Positions 47,093 through 56,235 of a DNA stretch of 64,000 nt are shown in pieces. The translations under genes and the position numbers were made by a program. Location: NCBI GenBank assembly GCA_965224205.1, contig CBDCYN010000029.1, positions 124,001-188,000 of the forward strand, in the 5' to 3' direction. Position 1 is the first letter of the stretch. The number at the start of each line of letters is the position of its first letter. Under the pieces are notes generated by a model. That model saw only the letters and a list, made by a program, of their open reading frames with translations. It was not told where the DNA came from and did no database searches. The DNA comes from CBDCYN01 sp965224205 (GTDB taxonomy: Bacteria > Planctomycetota > Phycisphaerae > Phycisphaerales > Phycisphaeraceae).

Positions 47093-48403
47093 TTACGTCT
47101 TAGCCCCGCTTGGCGCCCTGGCTTCAAGACGAACCTCGGTCCGGGACGGTTCGTTTGGTTGTGCCAATCCACCGCTGATCTGCCCCACCACTTGGTCAAA
47201 CTCCGCTAACTTGGCGTTGATGACTGGGGTTTCCTCAAATTGACCCGTCATCGCCTCAACCGTCTTGAGCCCGTTGCCGGTGATACATACGCAGATCGAT
47301 TCATCCCGCGGGATCCGGCCCGACTCGATAAGCTTGATCGCGCACGCCAGGGTCGTGCCCCCCGCCGGCTCGGTGAAGACCCCCTCGGTGCGGGCTAAGA
47401 GCTTGACCGCGTCGAGGATTTCCTGATCACTGGCCGACTCGCCCCACCCCCCGGACCCGTTAACGACCTGGATCACGTAGTACCCGTCGGCGGGGTTGCC
47501 GATCGCGATGCTCTTAGCGATGGTGTTGGGCTTCTGCGGCTTGAACAGGGTCGTGCCGTCTTGGATCGCCCGGGACACCGGGTCGCACCCGCCGGCTTGG
47601 GCGCCGTAGATCTTGGGCGCGTTGTCCTCGACCAGTCCTAGCGTGACGAACTCCTCGTACGCCTTCCATACCTTCGGCAGCAGCGTCCCCCCGGCCACGG
47701 GCACGACCGTGTGCTGGGGTAGGCGCCAGCCCAGCTGCTCAGCGATTTCGAAGCCGTGGGTCTTGGCGCCCTCGGTATAGAACGGGCGCAGATTGACGTT
47801 GACGATTGCCCAGTTGTATTTATCCGCGATCTGGCTGCACAGCCGGTTCACGTCGTCGTAGTTGCCCCTGATCTTGACCATGTGCGTGCCGAAGACCAGC
47901 GACCCGATGATCTTGCCCTCTTCGAGGTCGTGGGGGATCATCACGAAAGCCCGCATCCCGGAGGCGGCGGCGTGGGCGGCGACGCTGTGGGCCAGGTTCC
48001 CGGTCGAGGCACACCCCGCCGTATCAAACCCGAACTCCATCGCCTTGGTCAGCGCCACGGCCACGACCCGGTCCTTGTAAGAAAACGTGGGGTAGTTGGC
48101 GCTGTCGTCCTTGATGTAGAGCTCTTGGACGCCCAGCTCCGCGGCCAGCCGATCGGCCTTGATCAGCGGGGTCATTCCGGACCTCAACCCGACGCGCGGC
48201 TGGCCGTCGATCGGCAATAGATCCCGGTACCGCCACAGCGAATCCGGCCCGGCCTCGATCGACTCGCGCGTCACCTTGCCCCGCATCGCGTCGTAGTCGT
48301 ACGCGACCTCGACCGGGCCGAAGTCGTTATCACAAACCGTGCGCGGCTCGATCGGGTACTCGGTTCCGCATTCCTTGCATCTTAGGCTCTTGACAAAACT
48401 CAT
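47093..48403 (-). CDS. thrC: Threonine synthase
   Basis: A 436-residue PLP enzyme converting O-phosphohomoserine to threonine. The N-terminus has a Cys-rich ribbon (CKECGTEYPIEPRTVC). The PLP lysine is K110 in YPTFSYKDR. ACASTGNLAHSVAAHAAASG and AGGTLLPKVWKAYEE are phosphate and substrate segments, and CVCITGNGLKT is near the C-terminus. The start is placed at ATG 48403, which has GGAG at proper distance, not at the GTG 19 codons upstream. The leader carries an attenuator. It is followed by a MoaD/ThiS-like gene, so a sulfur-transfer role instead of, or besides, threonine synthesis is possible. Confidence 0.92.
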   Translation of the reverse strand: MSFVKSLRCKECGTEYPIEPRTVCDNDFGPVEVAYDYDAMRGKVTRESIEAGPDSLWRYRDLLPIDGQPRVGLRSGMTPLIKADRLAAELGVQELYIKDDSANYPTFSYKDRVVAVALTKAMEFGFDTAGCASTGNLAHSVAAHAAASGMRAFVMIPHDLEEGKIIGSLVFGTHMVKIRGNYDDVNRLCSQIADKYNWAIVNVNLRPFYTEGAKTHGFEIAEQLGWRLPQHTVVPVAGGTLLPKVWKAYEEFVTLGLVEDNAPKIYGAQAGGCDPVSRAIQDGTTLFKPQKPNTIAKSIAIGNPADGYYVIQVVNGSGGWGESASDQEILDAVKLLARTEGVFTEPAGGTTLACAIKLIESGRIPRDESICVCITGNGLKTVEAMTGQFEETPVINAKLAEFDQVVGQISGGLAQPNEPSRTEVRLEARAPSGAKT

Positions 48404-48867
48404 AAGGCACTCCGGTTGGCCGTTCGTTTCGATCGCGTCTGATCGATCTAGAGACGGCACGCGGCCAACAAAAAACCCCGTCTCATCTAGCGATAAGAAG
48501 GGGCGTCGGTTCCGGATCAGGAATTAGGCCGCTTCTTATCTTTCCTCGATTATCGGATAACCTGGTGAATCACCAATAGTTACGATACGAGGCGGGAGTT
48601 CGCACCATTTCCAGGTTTGATCGTCGCCCTGGCGGTTGCGGTGGCGTCACGGGGCCCATCCCTCAGCCACTCTCGATAAGTCGCATCTAAAATTGTCTAC
48701 CGAGATAGTAGCTTTTGAACCGCGTCGAGTCAAAATTTTCGCTGGCGATCCCACCGCTCATGCGCTGTGTTGTACCGATTGGACGGGTTGCCACTGAGGG
48801 ATACACTGCAACCATCGATCATCCATCGGTCAATCGTCACCCCCACCCGCATCGGAGCTAAGCCCCT
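48404..48867. other. Divergent leader region of thrC and dnaE
   Basis: Contains the thrC transcription attenuator (48470-48540). A possible leader peptide on the minus strand, MVRTPASYRNYW, starts near 48609 but has only one Thr codon and no ribosome site, so it is not convincing. The dnaE promoter should also lie here. Confidence 0.5.
48470..48540 (-). promoter_or_regulatory. Transcription attenuator in thrC leader
   Basis: On the minus strand the leader first reads GATAAGAAG (48540-48532), later CTTCTTATC (48500-48492), which pair exactly. The same later arm also belongs to a terminator: CCCC-T-TCTTATC, loop GCTA, GATGAGA-C-GGGG, then six T (48503-48470). The two structures exclude each other. 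No minus-strand gene lies upstream, so the terminator acts only on thrC. What triggers the switch is unknown: no Thr-rich leader peptide or recognised riboswitch is seen. Confidence 0.7.
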
Positions 48868-51800
48868 ATGCCCGACCGCTTCGTCCACCTCCACGTCCAC
48901 AGCCAATACTCCCTGCTCGACGGGGCGTGCCGGATCCGTGACATGATCGACCGCGCCAAGGAGCTAGACCAAGACGCCCTGGCCATCACCGACCACGGCT
49001 GCCTGTTCGGCGTGATCGATTTCTACACCAAAGCCACCGCCGCCGGCGTCAAGCCGATCATCGGCATCGAAGCCTACATGGCCCCCGGCGACCGCACCGA
49101 CCGCCAACACACCGGCGTTAAAGACGGCGGGTACCACCTGCTGCTGCTGGCCCAGAACCGCACCGGTTACGCCAACCTCCTCAAGCTCAGCTCCATCGCC
49201 TACACCGAGGGGTTCTACTACAAGCCCCGGATCGATAAAGAGGTCCTCAAGGCCCACAGCGACGGCCTGATCGCCACCAGCGCCTGCCTCGGCGGCGAGA
49301 TCCCCACCGCTCTAACCAAAGACGACCGCAAGCTCGCCAAGCAGATCGCCGAGCTGTACCTCGAGATCTTCGGCCCCGACCGGTTCTTCATCGAACTCCA
49401 AAAGCACGTCTCCGAGCAGGACCGCGTCAACCCCGAGCTGATCGACCTCGCCGATCGGCTGGGGATCGGGGCCGTGGCAACCAACGACGTGCACTTCCTG
49501 CTCGAAGACGACCACGCCCCGCACGATGCCCTGTGCTGCATCTCCACCGGCAAACTGCTAAGCGACGAGTCGCGCATGCGCTACCCCAAGCAGCTATTCC
49601 TGCGGTCCACCGACCAGATGTACGCGGCCATGGACCACCCCAAGTGGAAAGAAGCCTGCGCCAACACCGTGCACATCGCCGGGATGTGCGACCTGGAACT
49701 CGACTTCACCACCAGCCACACCCCGATCGTCAAAATCGATAAAACCACCATAACCCCCAGCACCGCCCCCCCCGAAGCCCCCGACTGTGTCGGGGGTTCT
49801 CCTGAAAGTGCCGGGGACTCCCTGAAAACGGGTACCTCCGCCCCTCCCACCGGCTCCACCGCCTGGTACCAGAAATTCTGCGCGGGGTACGACCTCGAAC
49901 CGTTCGATCAGCTCCACGACCAAGAGGTCACCCCCGACCAACTCAAAGCCGACAGCGACCAGGCCCTACGCGAACTGGCCGAGGCCGGACTGACCTGGCG
50001 GTACGGGGTCGACGGCGTCACCGACGAGCACCGCGCCCGCCTCGACCGCGAGCTCAAGGTCCTGGCCGACAAGAACATCTCCGCCTACTTCCTGATCGTC
50101 TGGGACTTCGTCAACCAAGCCCGCAGCCGCGGCATCCCCGCCAACGCGCGTGGCTCGGGCGTCGGCACCATGGTCGGGTACTGCCTGGGCCTATCGAATG
50201 CCTGCCCGGTGAAATATGGCCTGCTGTTCGAGCGCTTCACCGACCCCGACCGCTCCGAATACCCCGACATCGACATCGACATCTGCCAAGACGGCCGCCA
50301 GCAGATCATCGAGTACGTCCGCCGCAAATACGGCCACGTCGCGCAGATCATCACATTCGGTACCCTCAAAGCCCGCGCCGCGGTCCGCGACGTGGGTCGG
50401 GTCCTCGACGTGCCCCTCGATGAAGTCGACAAAGTATGCAAAGCGGTCGGGGATCAGCTGGGTATCACCCTCGATAAAGCCCTCGACCAGCAGCCCGACC
50501 TCAAACAGCTCTACGACGATAACCCCACCCATCGCCGCATGATCGATACGGCCAAACGGCTCGAAGGTTTAGCCCGCCACGCCGGGGTCCATGCCGCCGG
50601 GGTCGTGATCGCCACCCAGCCGCTCGACCGGATCGTGCCCCTCTACCAACCCCCCGGCACCGACCAACTCGTCACCCAGTGGGACGGCCCGACCGTCGAG
50701 AAAGTCGGCCTGCTGAAGATGGACTTCCTGGGCCTACGCACCCTCTCGATCATCGAGCGTGCCCGGCAGCTCATCCGCCAAACCCTCGACGAAGAAACCA
50801 TCCATCGATCGGTCACGATCCACGATAACGATAGAAACTCGAGGGGTAAGGACCCGGTGGCCGGGGGCGGCAAGGATCCCCTCGACCTCGAGCGCCTCAC
50901 CTTCGACGATCAGAAGGTGCTCGACCTGTTCCGCCGCGGCGAAACTTCCGGGGTGTTCCAGTTCGAATCCGGGGGCATGCGCAACCTGCTGATGCAGATG
51001 AAGCCCGACCGGTTCGAAGACCTCATCGCCGCCAACGCCCTCTACCGCCCCGGGCCCATGGACCTGATCCCCGAGTACAACGCCCGCAAGCACGGCCGCC
51101 AGCCCGTGCCCAAGGTCCACCCCATCGTCGATCGGTACACCGCCGAGACCTACGGCATCATGGTCTACCAAGAGCAGGTCATGCAGATCGTCCACGAGCT
51201 GGGCGATATCCCGCTCCGCGCCGCCTATACCCTCATCAAAGCGATCAGCAAGAAGAAAAAGTCGATCATCGACGACAACCGCGCCCGGTTTATCGAAGGC
51301 TCCCAGCAGAAGGGGCTCACCAAAAAACAGGCCGACGACCTGTTCGAGCTGATCCTCAAGTTCGCCGGTTATGGGTTCAACAAAAGCCACTCGACCGGCT
51401 ACGCGATCGTCGCCTACCAGACCGCGTACCTCAAAACGTATTTCCCGCTGCACTACATGACCGCGGTGCTCACGTACGAATCGGTCTCGATCGACAAGGT
51501 GGTCGAGTACATCGACGAAGCCAAGCGGGTGCGCCTGCCTAGCGGCCGGCGCGGGGTCGAGGTCAAACCCCCGGATATCAACCTCTCCGACGTCGGGTTC
51601 ACGGTCGTGTACGGAGACGACGAGCCACGCGCCCCCGAGTACGGGCACATCCGGTTTGGTTTAGGCGCGGTCAAGGGGGTGGGTGAGAAGGCGATCACGG
51701 CGATCATCGATGCGCGTGAGAAGGCCGGGCCGTTCAAGAGCCTCTACCACTTCACCGAATCCGTGCCGCTCAACGCCGTGACCCGCGCCACGATCGAGGC

Positions 51801-52839
51801 GCTGATCAAGAGCGGGGCGTACGACCGTCTCCACGAAGGCAGCCACCGCGCCGCCATGATGCAAGCCCTCGAGGAGGCGATCCGCGCCGGCCAACGCATC
51901 GCCAGCGACCGCAACAGCGGGCAGATGAACTTCTTCGATACCCTCGGCGATGACCCGGACCACGATACCACCTGCTCAACCCACGAACACGCCGCCGCTA
52001 AGCTGCCCGACGTCACGCCGTGGTCGGTCCACGAACAGCTCACCCACGAAAAGAGCGTGCTGGGGTTCTACGTCTCAAGCCACCCACTGGATCAGCACCG
52101 CGAGCTGCTCGACCGCTTCACGGATGTCACGATCGCGGACATATCGCGGCTGCCTGCTGATAAACCCGTGATCATCGGCGGCATCCTCACGCGCGTGCGC
52201 CCCACCCTGGTGAAAAAAGGCCGCAGCGCCGGGCAGAAGATGGCGATGATCACGGTTCAAGACCCCTCCGGCTCGATCGACGGGGTGGTGTTCTCCGATG
52301 CTTACGCCGTGGTTAGCCCGTTGCTCGAAACCGACCAGGTCTTGATCCTCAAAGGCAAGGTCGACCGCCGCCGCGAAGAACCCAGCATCGTGGTCGAGGA
52401 AGTAATCCCTCTCGACGAAGCCCCGAAGCGACTCACGACTACGGTCAAGATCATGATCCACAATGATGATTACGATCACACCGGCGCCGGTGACCGCCGT
52501 GTCACGGCTGACCGTCCGCCCGACCGGATCGACGCCACCGGGCTCACCAGCCTCAAAGCCCTGCTGCGTCAATCAGCCGCCCCAAGCCAACGCAGCGGCG
52601 CTGACGTGTTGATCGAGATTCTTGAACACGATTCCATCATACGGCTGCGTCTAGAAGGCCTGCGTGTCTGTGTGGATCACAGCCTGCCCGATCGGGTCGC
52701 GACCGTGCTACGCCGCCAGGATTGTTGCGACCTGCTTGGCCCTCAGAGGCTGGTGGTCCCTCGCCCTTCACGCGACGGCCAAGGGCCCGTGCTCGCCGCC
52801 GGACCTACGCAGCAGCCGTCACTTTACGCCGGCACATGA
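48868..52839 (+). CDS. dnaE: DNA polymerase III alpha subunit
   Basis: A 1323-residue replicative polymerase. The N-terminal PHP domain has HLHVHSQYSLLDG and AITDHGCLFG. The polymerase core has GSGVGTMVGYCLGL, then YPDIDIDICQDGRQQIIEYV with the catalytic aspartates, and later FQFESGGMRNLLMQMKPDRF. A helix-hairpin and OB-fold region follow (IIGGILTRVRPTLVKKGRSA). All parts are present and in order. An insertion of about 40 residues at 291-334, rich in Thr, Pro, Ser and Gly, contains a palindromic repeat and is absent from typical DnaE. The 1100s-1200s C-terminus is longer than usual, with a final less conserved 130 residues. Confidence 0.96.
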   Translation: MPDRFVHLHVHSQYSLLDGACRIRDMIDRAKELDQDALAITDHGCLFGVIDFYTKATAAGVKPIIGIEAYMAPGDRTDRQHTGVKDGGYHLLLLAQNRTGYANLLKLSSIAYTEGFYYKPRIDKEVLKAHSDGLIATSACLGGEIPTALTKDDRKLAKQIAELYLEIFGPDRFFIELQKHVSEQDRVNPELIDLADRLGIGAVATNDVHFLLEDDHAPHDALCCISTGKLLSDESRMRYPKQLFLRSTDQMYAAMDHPKWKEACANTVHIAGMCDLELDFTTSHTPIVKIDKTTITPSTAPPEAPDCVGGSPESAGDSLKTGTSAPPTGSTAWYQKFCAGYDLEPFDQLHDQEVTPDQLKADSDQALRELAEAGLTWRYGVDGVTDEHRARLDRELKVLADKNISAYFLIVWDFVNQARSRGIPANARGSGVGTMVGYCLGLSNACPVKYGLLFERFTDPDRSEYPDIDIDICQDGRQQIIEYVRRKYGHVAQIITFGTLKARAAVRDVGRVLDVPLDEVDKVCKAVGDQLGITLDKALDQQPDLKQLYDDNPTHRRMIDTAKRLEGLARHAGVHAAGVVIATQPLDRIVPLYQPPGTDQLVTQWDGPTVEKVGLLKMDFLGLRTLSIIERARQLIRQTLDEETIHRSVTIHDNDRNSRGKDPVAGGGKDPLDLERLTFDDQKVLDLFRRGETSGVFQFESGGMRNLLMQMKPDRFEDLIAANALYRPGPMDLIPEYNARKHGRQPVPKVHPIVDRYTAETYGIMVYQEQVMQIVHELGDIPLRAAYTLIKAISKKKKSIIDDNRARFIEGSQQKGLTKKQADDLFELILKFAGYGFNKSHSTGYAIVAYQTAYLKTYFPLHYMTAVLTYESVSIDKVVEYIDEAKRVRLPSGRRGVEVKPPDINLSDVGFTVVYGDDEPRAPEYGHIRFGLGAVKGVGEKAITAIIDAREKAGPFKSLYHFTESVPLNAVTRATIEALIKSGAYDRLHEGSHRAAMMQALEEAIRAGQRIASDRNSGQMNFFDTLGDDPDHDTTCSTHEHAAAKLPDVTPWSVHEQLTHEKSVLGFYVSSHPLDQHRELLDRFTDVTIADISRLPADKPVIIGGILTRVRPTLVKKGRSAGQKMAMITVQDPSGSIDGVVFSDAYAVVSPLLETDQVLILKGKVDRRREEPSIVVEEVIPLDEAPKRLTTTVKIMIHNDDYDHTGAGDRRVTADRPPDRIDATGLTSLKALLRQSAAPSQRSGADVLIEILEHDSIIRLRLEGLRVCVDHSLPDRVATVLRRQDCCDLLGPQRLVVPRPSRDGQGPVLAAGPTQQPSLYAGT
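49778..49796. repeat. Palindrome embedded in dnaE coding sequence
   Basis: CCCCCGAC, loop TGT, GTCGGGGG: an 8-bp perfect hairpin inside the low-complexity insertion of dnaE. The frame stays open across it. Suggests in-frame insertion of a mobile palindrome. Confidence 0.55.
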
Positions 52840-53071
52840 TCCCGCGGAACGATTATTTAGTGCCAGCCAGGCGCTGTTTGCATGAGGTCGGTGTTGAGTC
52901 CCGGGTAGCACAGCTTGCTGGCAAGCCGTATGTGTCCCAGGTGGGCCGAGGGCATGGTTTGGCTAGCAAGCCGTGCCGCCTAACCTGATCATATGAGCCG
53001 GATGGTGTGCTAGATAGTCTGGCCGGGTCGTTTCTTTGAAGTGACCCCGAACAGTCCTGCGTAGTCCGCAC
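52840..53071. other. Intergenic with degenerate palindromes
   Basis: Motifs AGCTTGCTGGCAAGCC (52911-52926) and GGCTAGCAAGCC (52962-52973) are partial palindromes related to the REP-like hairpin at 24196. No gene. Confidence 0.4.
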
Positions 53072-53257
53072 TTACGGTCGCAGCTTTTTTTTAAGCGATG
53101 CGATCCGCTCCTCCACTTCTTTAAGTTGCTTTTCGATGACCTGCCGGTCCCCGTCACTGGTCGCCTGATCACGCTTCTCAGCCAGCCGACGGGCCTCGAG
53201 CTCCAGGGTCTCAAGCTGTGCGAATCGTTCGGCTTCGGGATTGTAAACTTCGCCCAT
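53072..53257 (-). CDS. Small coiled-coil protein
   Basis: Sixty-one residues from an ATG with GAGG about nine bases upstream. Almost the whole length from residue 10 is a helix with Glu, Lys, Leu and Arg in heptad spacing (ERIASLKKKL at the end), suggesting a dimeric coiled coil. Composition and start signal make it likely to be real. The family and role are unknown. It is convergent with dnaE. A fragment of the dispersed repeat core overlaps its last codons. Confidence 0.65.
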   Translation of the reverse strand: MGEVYNPEAERFAQLETLELEARRLAEKRDQATSDGDRQVIEKQLKEVEERIASLKKKLRP

Positions 53258-53734
53258 CGTCGCTACCTCGCTATAGGTTGTGGTTCACGGTTGTGCCTGC
53301 GAATCAGCCGTAGCGCTGACTCACATGAAATCATACGGTTCAATACACCCTGGGGTTCAACCCCATAATCCGGTTTGTCGTGCCAAGAACCCGGCTGGTG
53401 GATTGCTTCATCGTCGATACGGCCAGGCCCCGTGTATTATTTTCCCTGATCCGGCCCGTCGTTCAAGCCCGTGACGCCGCCGATACACCCAAGCACACAG
53501 GCGCAATAGCCGGCGTGACCCATCACCAGCTTGCAGTAATACATGCCTCCCGAGCTGTCGTGTGGGGCCTTGCAGCCCACCCGCTGATCCGGCGGTGTGT
53601 TTTTCCCTCCAGGCGGGCAAGATTTGAATGATCGCCGTGTATTTTTATAAATAGACAGGCCTATGATTGTATCCAGGCCGGGCGGTATGGTGTCTAAAGT
53701 CAACGAAGCCGCACCACAGTTAAGGGATCCTTAG
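53258..53734. other. Region between coiled-coil gene and vgrG, one doubtful ORF
   Basis: The only candidate is a Cys-rich minus-strand frame at 53437-53703. The vgrG promoter must lie in the right part, but no clear signal is seen. Confidence 0.4.
53437..53703 (-). CDS. Small Cys-rich ORF, uncertain
   Basis: Up to 88 residues from a TTG, or 35 from an internal ATG (MYYCKLVMGHAGYC). Cys, His and Gly are spaced as in small zinc-binding modules (CKAP, YCKLVMGHAGYCACVLGC). The upstream part is more AT-rich and less gene-like. It stands next to the VgrG module on the opposite strand. It might be a small exported or immunity-type protein, but there is no evidence beyond the residues. Confidence 0.35.
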   Translation of the reverse strand: MTLDTIPPGLDTIIGLSIYKNTRRSFKSCPPGGKNTPPDQRVGCKAPHDSSGGMYYCKLVMGHAGYCACVLGCIGGVTGLNDGPDQGK

Positions 53735-55789
53735 ATGGTCACCAAGACCCAGGCGAATCGATTCGTGTCCGTCACGTCGCCCCTTGGCGCCGACGTTTTA
53801 CTGCTGGTCTCCATGACCGGGCAAGAACACCTATCTCGCTTATTCACCTACGACCTGGAGCTGGTCAGCGAACACAAGGGCATCGACACGAACAAGATCC
53901 TCGGCGATACCGTTACCATCCCGCTGGTGATGCCCAACAATGAGAAACGGTATTTCAACGGGTTCGTCAGCCGGTTCACCAACGAGGGCACTGACGGCGG
54001 GTACACCCGGTTCCGGGCCACGCTCGTGCCGTGGCTGTGGCTGCTGACCCGCACCTCCGACTGCCGGATCTTCCAAGAAAAAACCGTGCCCGACATCATC
54101 AAAGAGGTGTTCCGCGATAACGGTTTTTCCGGCTTCGACGACCGCCTAACCGGGTCGTACCGGACCTGGGAGTATTGCGTCCAGTACCGCGAGACGGCCT
54201 TCAACTTTGTCAGCCGGCTCATGGAGCAAGAGGGGATCTACTATTACTTTGAGCATCAACAGGGCCAGCACACGCTTGTTCTAGCCGATTCGATCCGCGC
54301 TCACGGCGCCTACCCGGGCTATGAGATGATCAAGTTCTTCCCCCCCAGCGGCAGCGGGCGTCGCGACGAGGAGCACGTCAGCCAATGGAGTGTCAGTCAC
54401 GAGGTGCGCCCGGGCAGCTACACCCATAAAGATTACGACTTCAAGGTCCCACGCAAGGCGATGAAGACCGTCAGCAAGATCGAGCAGGACCACCCCGCAG
54501 CCGAAGGAAAAATATTCGATTATCCCGGGGAGTATACGGAGTACAACGACGGGGAAACCTACGCCAAGACCCGCATCGAGGAGCTGCACGCCGGGTTTGA
54601 GGTCGCCCGCGGTGACACCGATGCTCATGGCCTAGCCTGCGGGTTCACCTTCGAGCTAGACAACCACCCCGACCCCCAGCAGGGTCGAGAGTACCTGGTG
54701 ACGTCGGCGAATTACAGCATCAATTCCGATGCCTTCGGCTCCGGTGGCCAGGGCGGGGACCAGGCGTACACCTGCCAGTTCACCGCGATCGATACGAAAC
54801 AGCCGTTCCGCCCGGCCAGGATCACCCCCAAGCCGATCATCCAAGGCCTCCAGACCGCCATCGTCGTTGGCAAAGACGGCGAAGAGATCTGGACTGACAA
54901 ATACGGCCGGGTCAAAGTCAAATTCCACTGGGACCGCTACAACCCGCCCGACGAGAACGCCTCGTGCTGGATCCGGGTCTCTCAGGTCTGGGCCGGCAAG
55001 AGCTGGGGGGCCATGTTCATCCCCCGTATCGGTCAGGAGGTCATCGTCGAGTTCATCGAGGGCGACCCGGACCGGCCGATGATCACCGGCCGTGTCTACA
55101 ACGGCGACAACATGCCCCCGTACCCGCTGCCCAATGACCGCAACTGTAGCGGTTTCAAGAGCAACTCCACCAAGGGCGGCGGGGGGTACAACGAGATCAA
55201 ATTCGACGATACCAAAGGCACCGAGCAGATCGTCATCCATGGCCAGTACGACATGAACACGACGGTCAAGCACGACCGATCCACTACCCTCGAAACTGGC
55301 AATGACACGCTCGCGGTCCAAACCGGCACGCGCTCGGTCACGGTCAAGGGCGACACGAGCCTGACCGTCCAGGCCGGCAACCGGTCCGTGAGCGTCACCG
55401 GGGGCAACTACAGCGCCGACGTCAATGGCGGGGACTTTAGCGGCGTGGCCAGCGCCGCCGTCAAGCTCCACGGCAAGGGCGCCGGCGCCCAGATGACCGG
55501 CGACGCCGCGGGCGTGACCATCACCGGCAACGGTGGCCCGGGTGTGAAGGTCGACGGCACCCCCAATTTCGAGGCCACCGGCGCCTCCCTGGCCCAGATC
55601 ACCAGCCCGTTGGTGAAGATCGGTGACACAGTGATCGAGGTCAAAGGTTCGACCATCACGATCGATGGCTCGTCGGTGATCAAACTCGTCTCCGGCGGGT
55701 CGAGTATCGAGATCACCCCGGGGGGGATCAACATCAACTCCTCGGGCCCGGTGACGGTCACGGGCGCCGTCGTCAAGCACAACTCATGA
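53735..55789 (+). CDS. vgrG: VgrG/TssI spike protein
   Basis: A 684-residue protein that forms the trimeric spike of a type VI secretion system or related contractile machine. Residues 1-380 are the gp27-like hub (VLLLVSMTGQEHLSRLFTYD, FVSRLMEQEGIYYYFEH). Residues about 390-490 are the gp5 OB fold (DKYGRVKVKFHWDRYNP, WGAMFIPRIGQEVIVEFIEG, DPDRPMITGRVYN). From 500 to the end a triple-stranded beta helix of repeated Val/Thr/Gly/Asp turns follows. No extra C-terminal effector domain is fused. It leads a plus-strand operon with four further genes. Confidence 0.94.
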   Translation: MVTKTQANRFVSVTSPLGADVLLLVSMTGQEHLSRLFTYDLELVSEHKGIDTNKILGDTVTIPLVMPNNEKRYFNGFVSRFTNEGTDGGYTRFRATLVPWLWLLTRTSDCRIFQEKTVPDIIKEVFRDNGFSGFDDRLTGSYRTWEYCVQYRETAFNFVSRLMEQEGIYYYFEHQQGQHTLVLADSIRAHGAYPGYEMIKFFPPSGSGRRDEEHVSQWSVSHEVRPGSYTHKDYDFKVPRKAMKTVSKIEQDHPAAEGKIFDYPGEYTEYNDGETYAKTRIEELHAGFEVARGDTDAHGLACGFTFELDNHPDPQQGREYLVTSANYSINSDAFGSGGQGGDQAYTCQFTAIDTKQPFRPARITPKPIIQGLQTAIVVGKDGEEIWTDKYGRVKVKFHWDRYNPPDENASCWIRVSQVWAGKSWGAMFIPRIGQEVIVEFIEGDPDRPMITGRVYNGDNMPPYPLPNDRNCSGFKSNSTKGGGGYNEIKFDDTKGTEQIVIHGQYDMNTTVKHDRSTTLETGNDTLAVQTGTRSVTVKGDTSLTVQAGNRSVSVTGGNYSADVNGGDFSGVASAAVKLHGKGAGAQMTGDAAGVTITGNGGPGVKVDGTPNFEATGASLAQITSPLVKIGDTVIEVKGSTITIDGSSVIKLVSGGSSIEITPGGININSSGPVTVTGAVVKHNS

Positions 55790-55800
55790 AAGTTTATTGA

Positions 55801-56226
55801 ATGACAGTATCTGCGGACGTCTCCAAACCAACGCAAACCCAGCGTCAGACCGTGATCGACCTATCGGCCGGCCATCGGCTGGTGTTGGAGCGACATCGAG
55901 ATGAGGATGAAATCCAGATCATGGCAGCTGACGGCCACATGTCGCTGTCTATCCGGGTGACCCCGCAAGGCCCGGTTCTGCGGTTCGACGGGCCGGGCTT
56001 GAAGATCGAAACCGCCGGGGAGCTGTCCGTCGAGGCCCAGCGATTGAACCTACACGGCCGGTCGGGGGTATCGGTGACCAGCGCCGGGGACGTGCACATC
56101 CAGACCCCCGGCGACCTGCATAGCCACGCCCGGATCCAGAACATCACCGCCGACCTGGGCAACGTCAACATCAAAGCCAACGACGACGTGAAGCTCAACG
56201 GCGAACGCGTCCGGGCGAATTGTTGA
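55801..56226 (+). CDS. Small beta-helix protein after VgrG
   Basis: A 141-residue protein. The first 45 residues contain VIDLSAGHRLVLERHRDED. The rest repeats short beta units: LRFDGPGLKIETAGELSVEA, VTSAGDVHIQTPGDLHSHA, DLGNVNIKANDDVKLNGERV. These resemble the needle-like C-terminus of VgrG, so it may extend or cap the spike. It resembles small DUF3540-type companions of DUF2169 and DUF4150, but the match is not secure. Starts 11 bases after vgrG. Confidence 0.65.
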   Translation: MTVSADVSKPTQTQRQTVIDLSAGHRLVLERHRDEDEIQIMAADGHMSLSIRVTPQGPVLRFDGPGLKIETAGELSVEAQRLNLHGRSGVSVTSAGDVHIQTPGDLHSHARIQNITADLGNVNIKANDDVKLNGERVRANC

Positions 56227-56235
56227 GGCATCACT

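Noticed and set aside
48530..48700. Threonine leader peptide before thrC
   Set aside because: The short frames available hold at most one or two Thr codons and lack ribosome sites, so classic ribosome-mediated attenuation is not supported.
50734..51648. Minus-strand frame of 304 codons inside dnaE
   Set aside because: Shadow of the dnaE polymerase core, with no start signal or recognisable domain.
54656..55780. Long minus-strand frame (374 codons) opposite vgrG
   Set aside because: The translation is dominated by Asp, Gly, Arg, Val and His as expected for the shadow of a GC-rich gene, and vgrG on the other strand is unmistakable.
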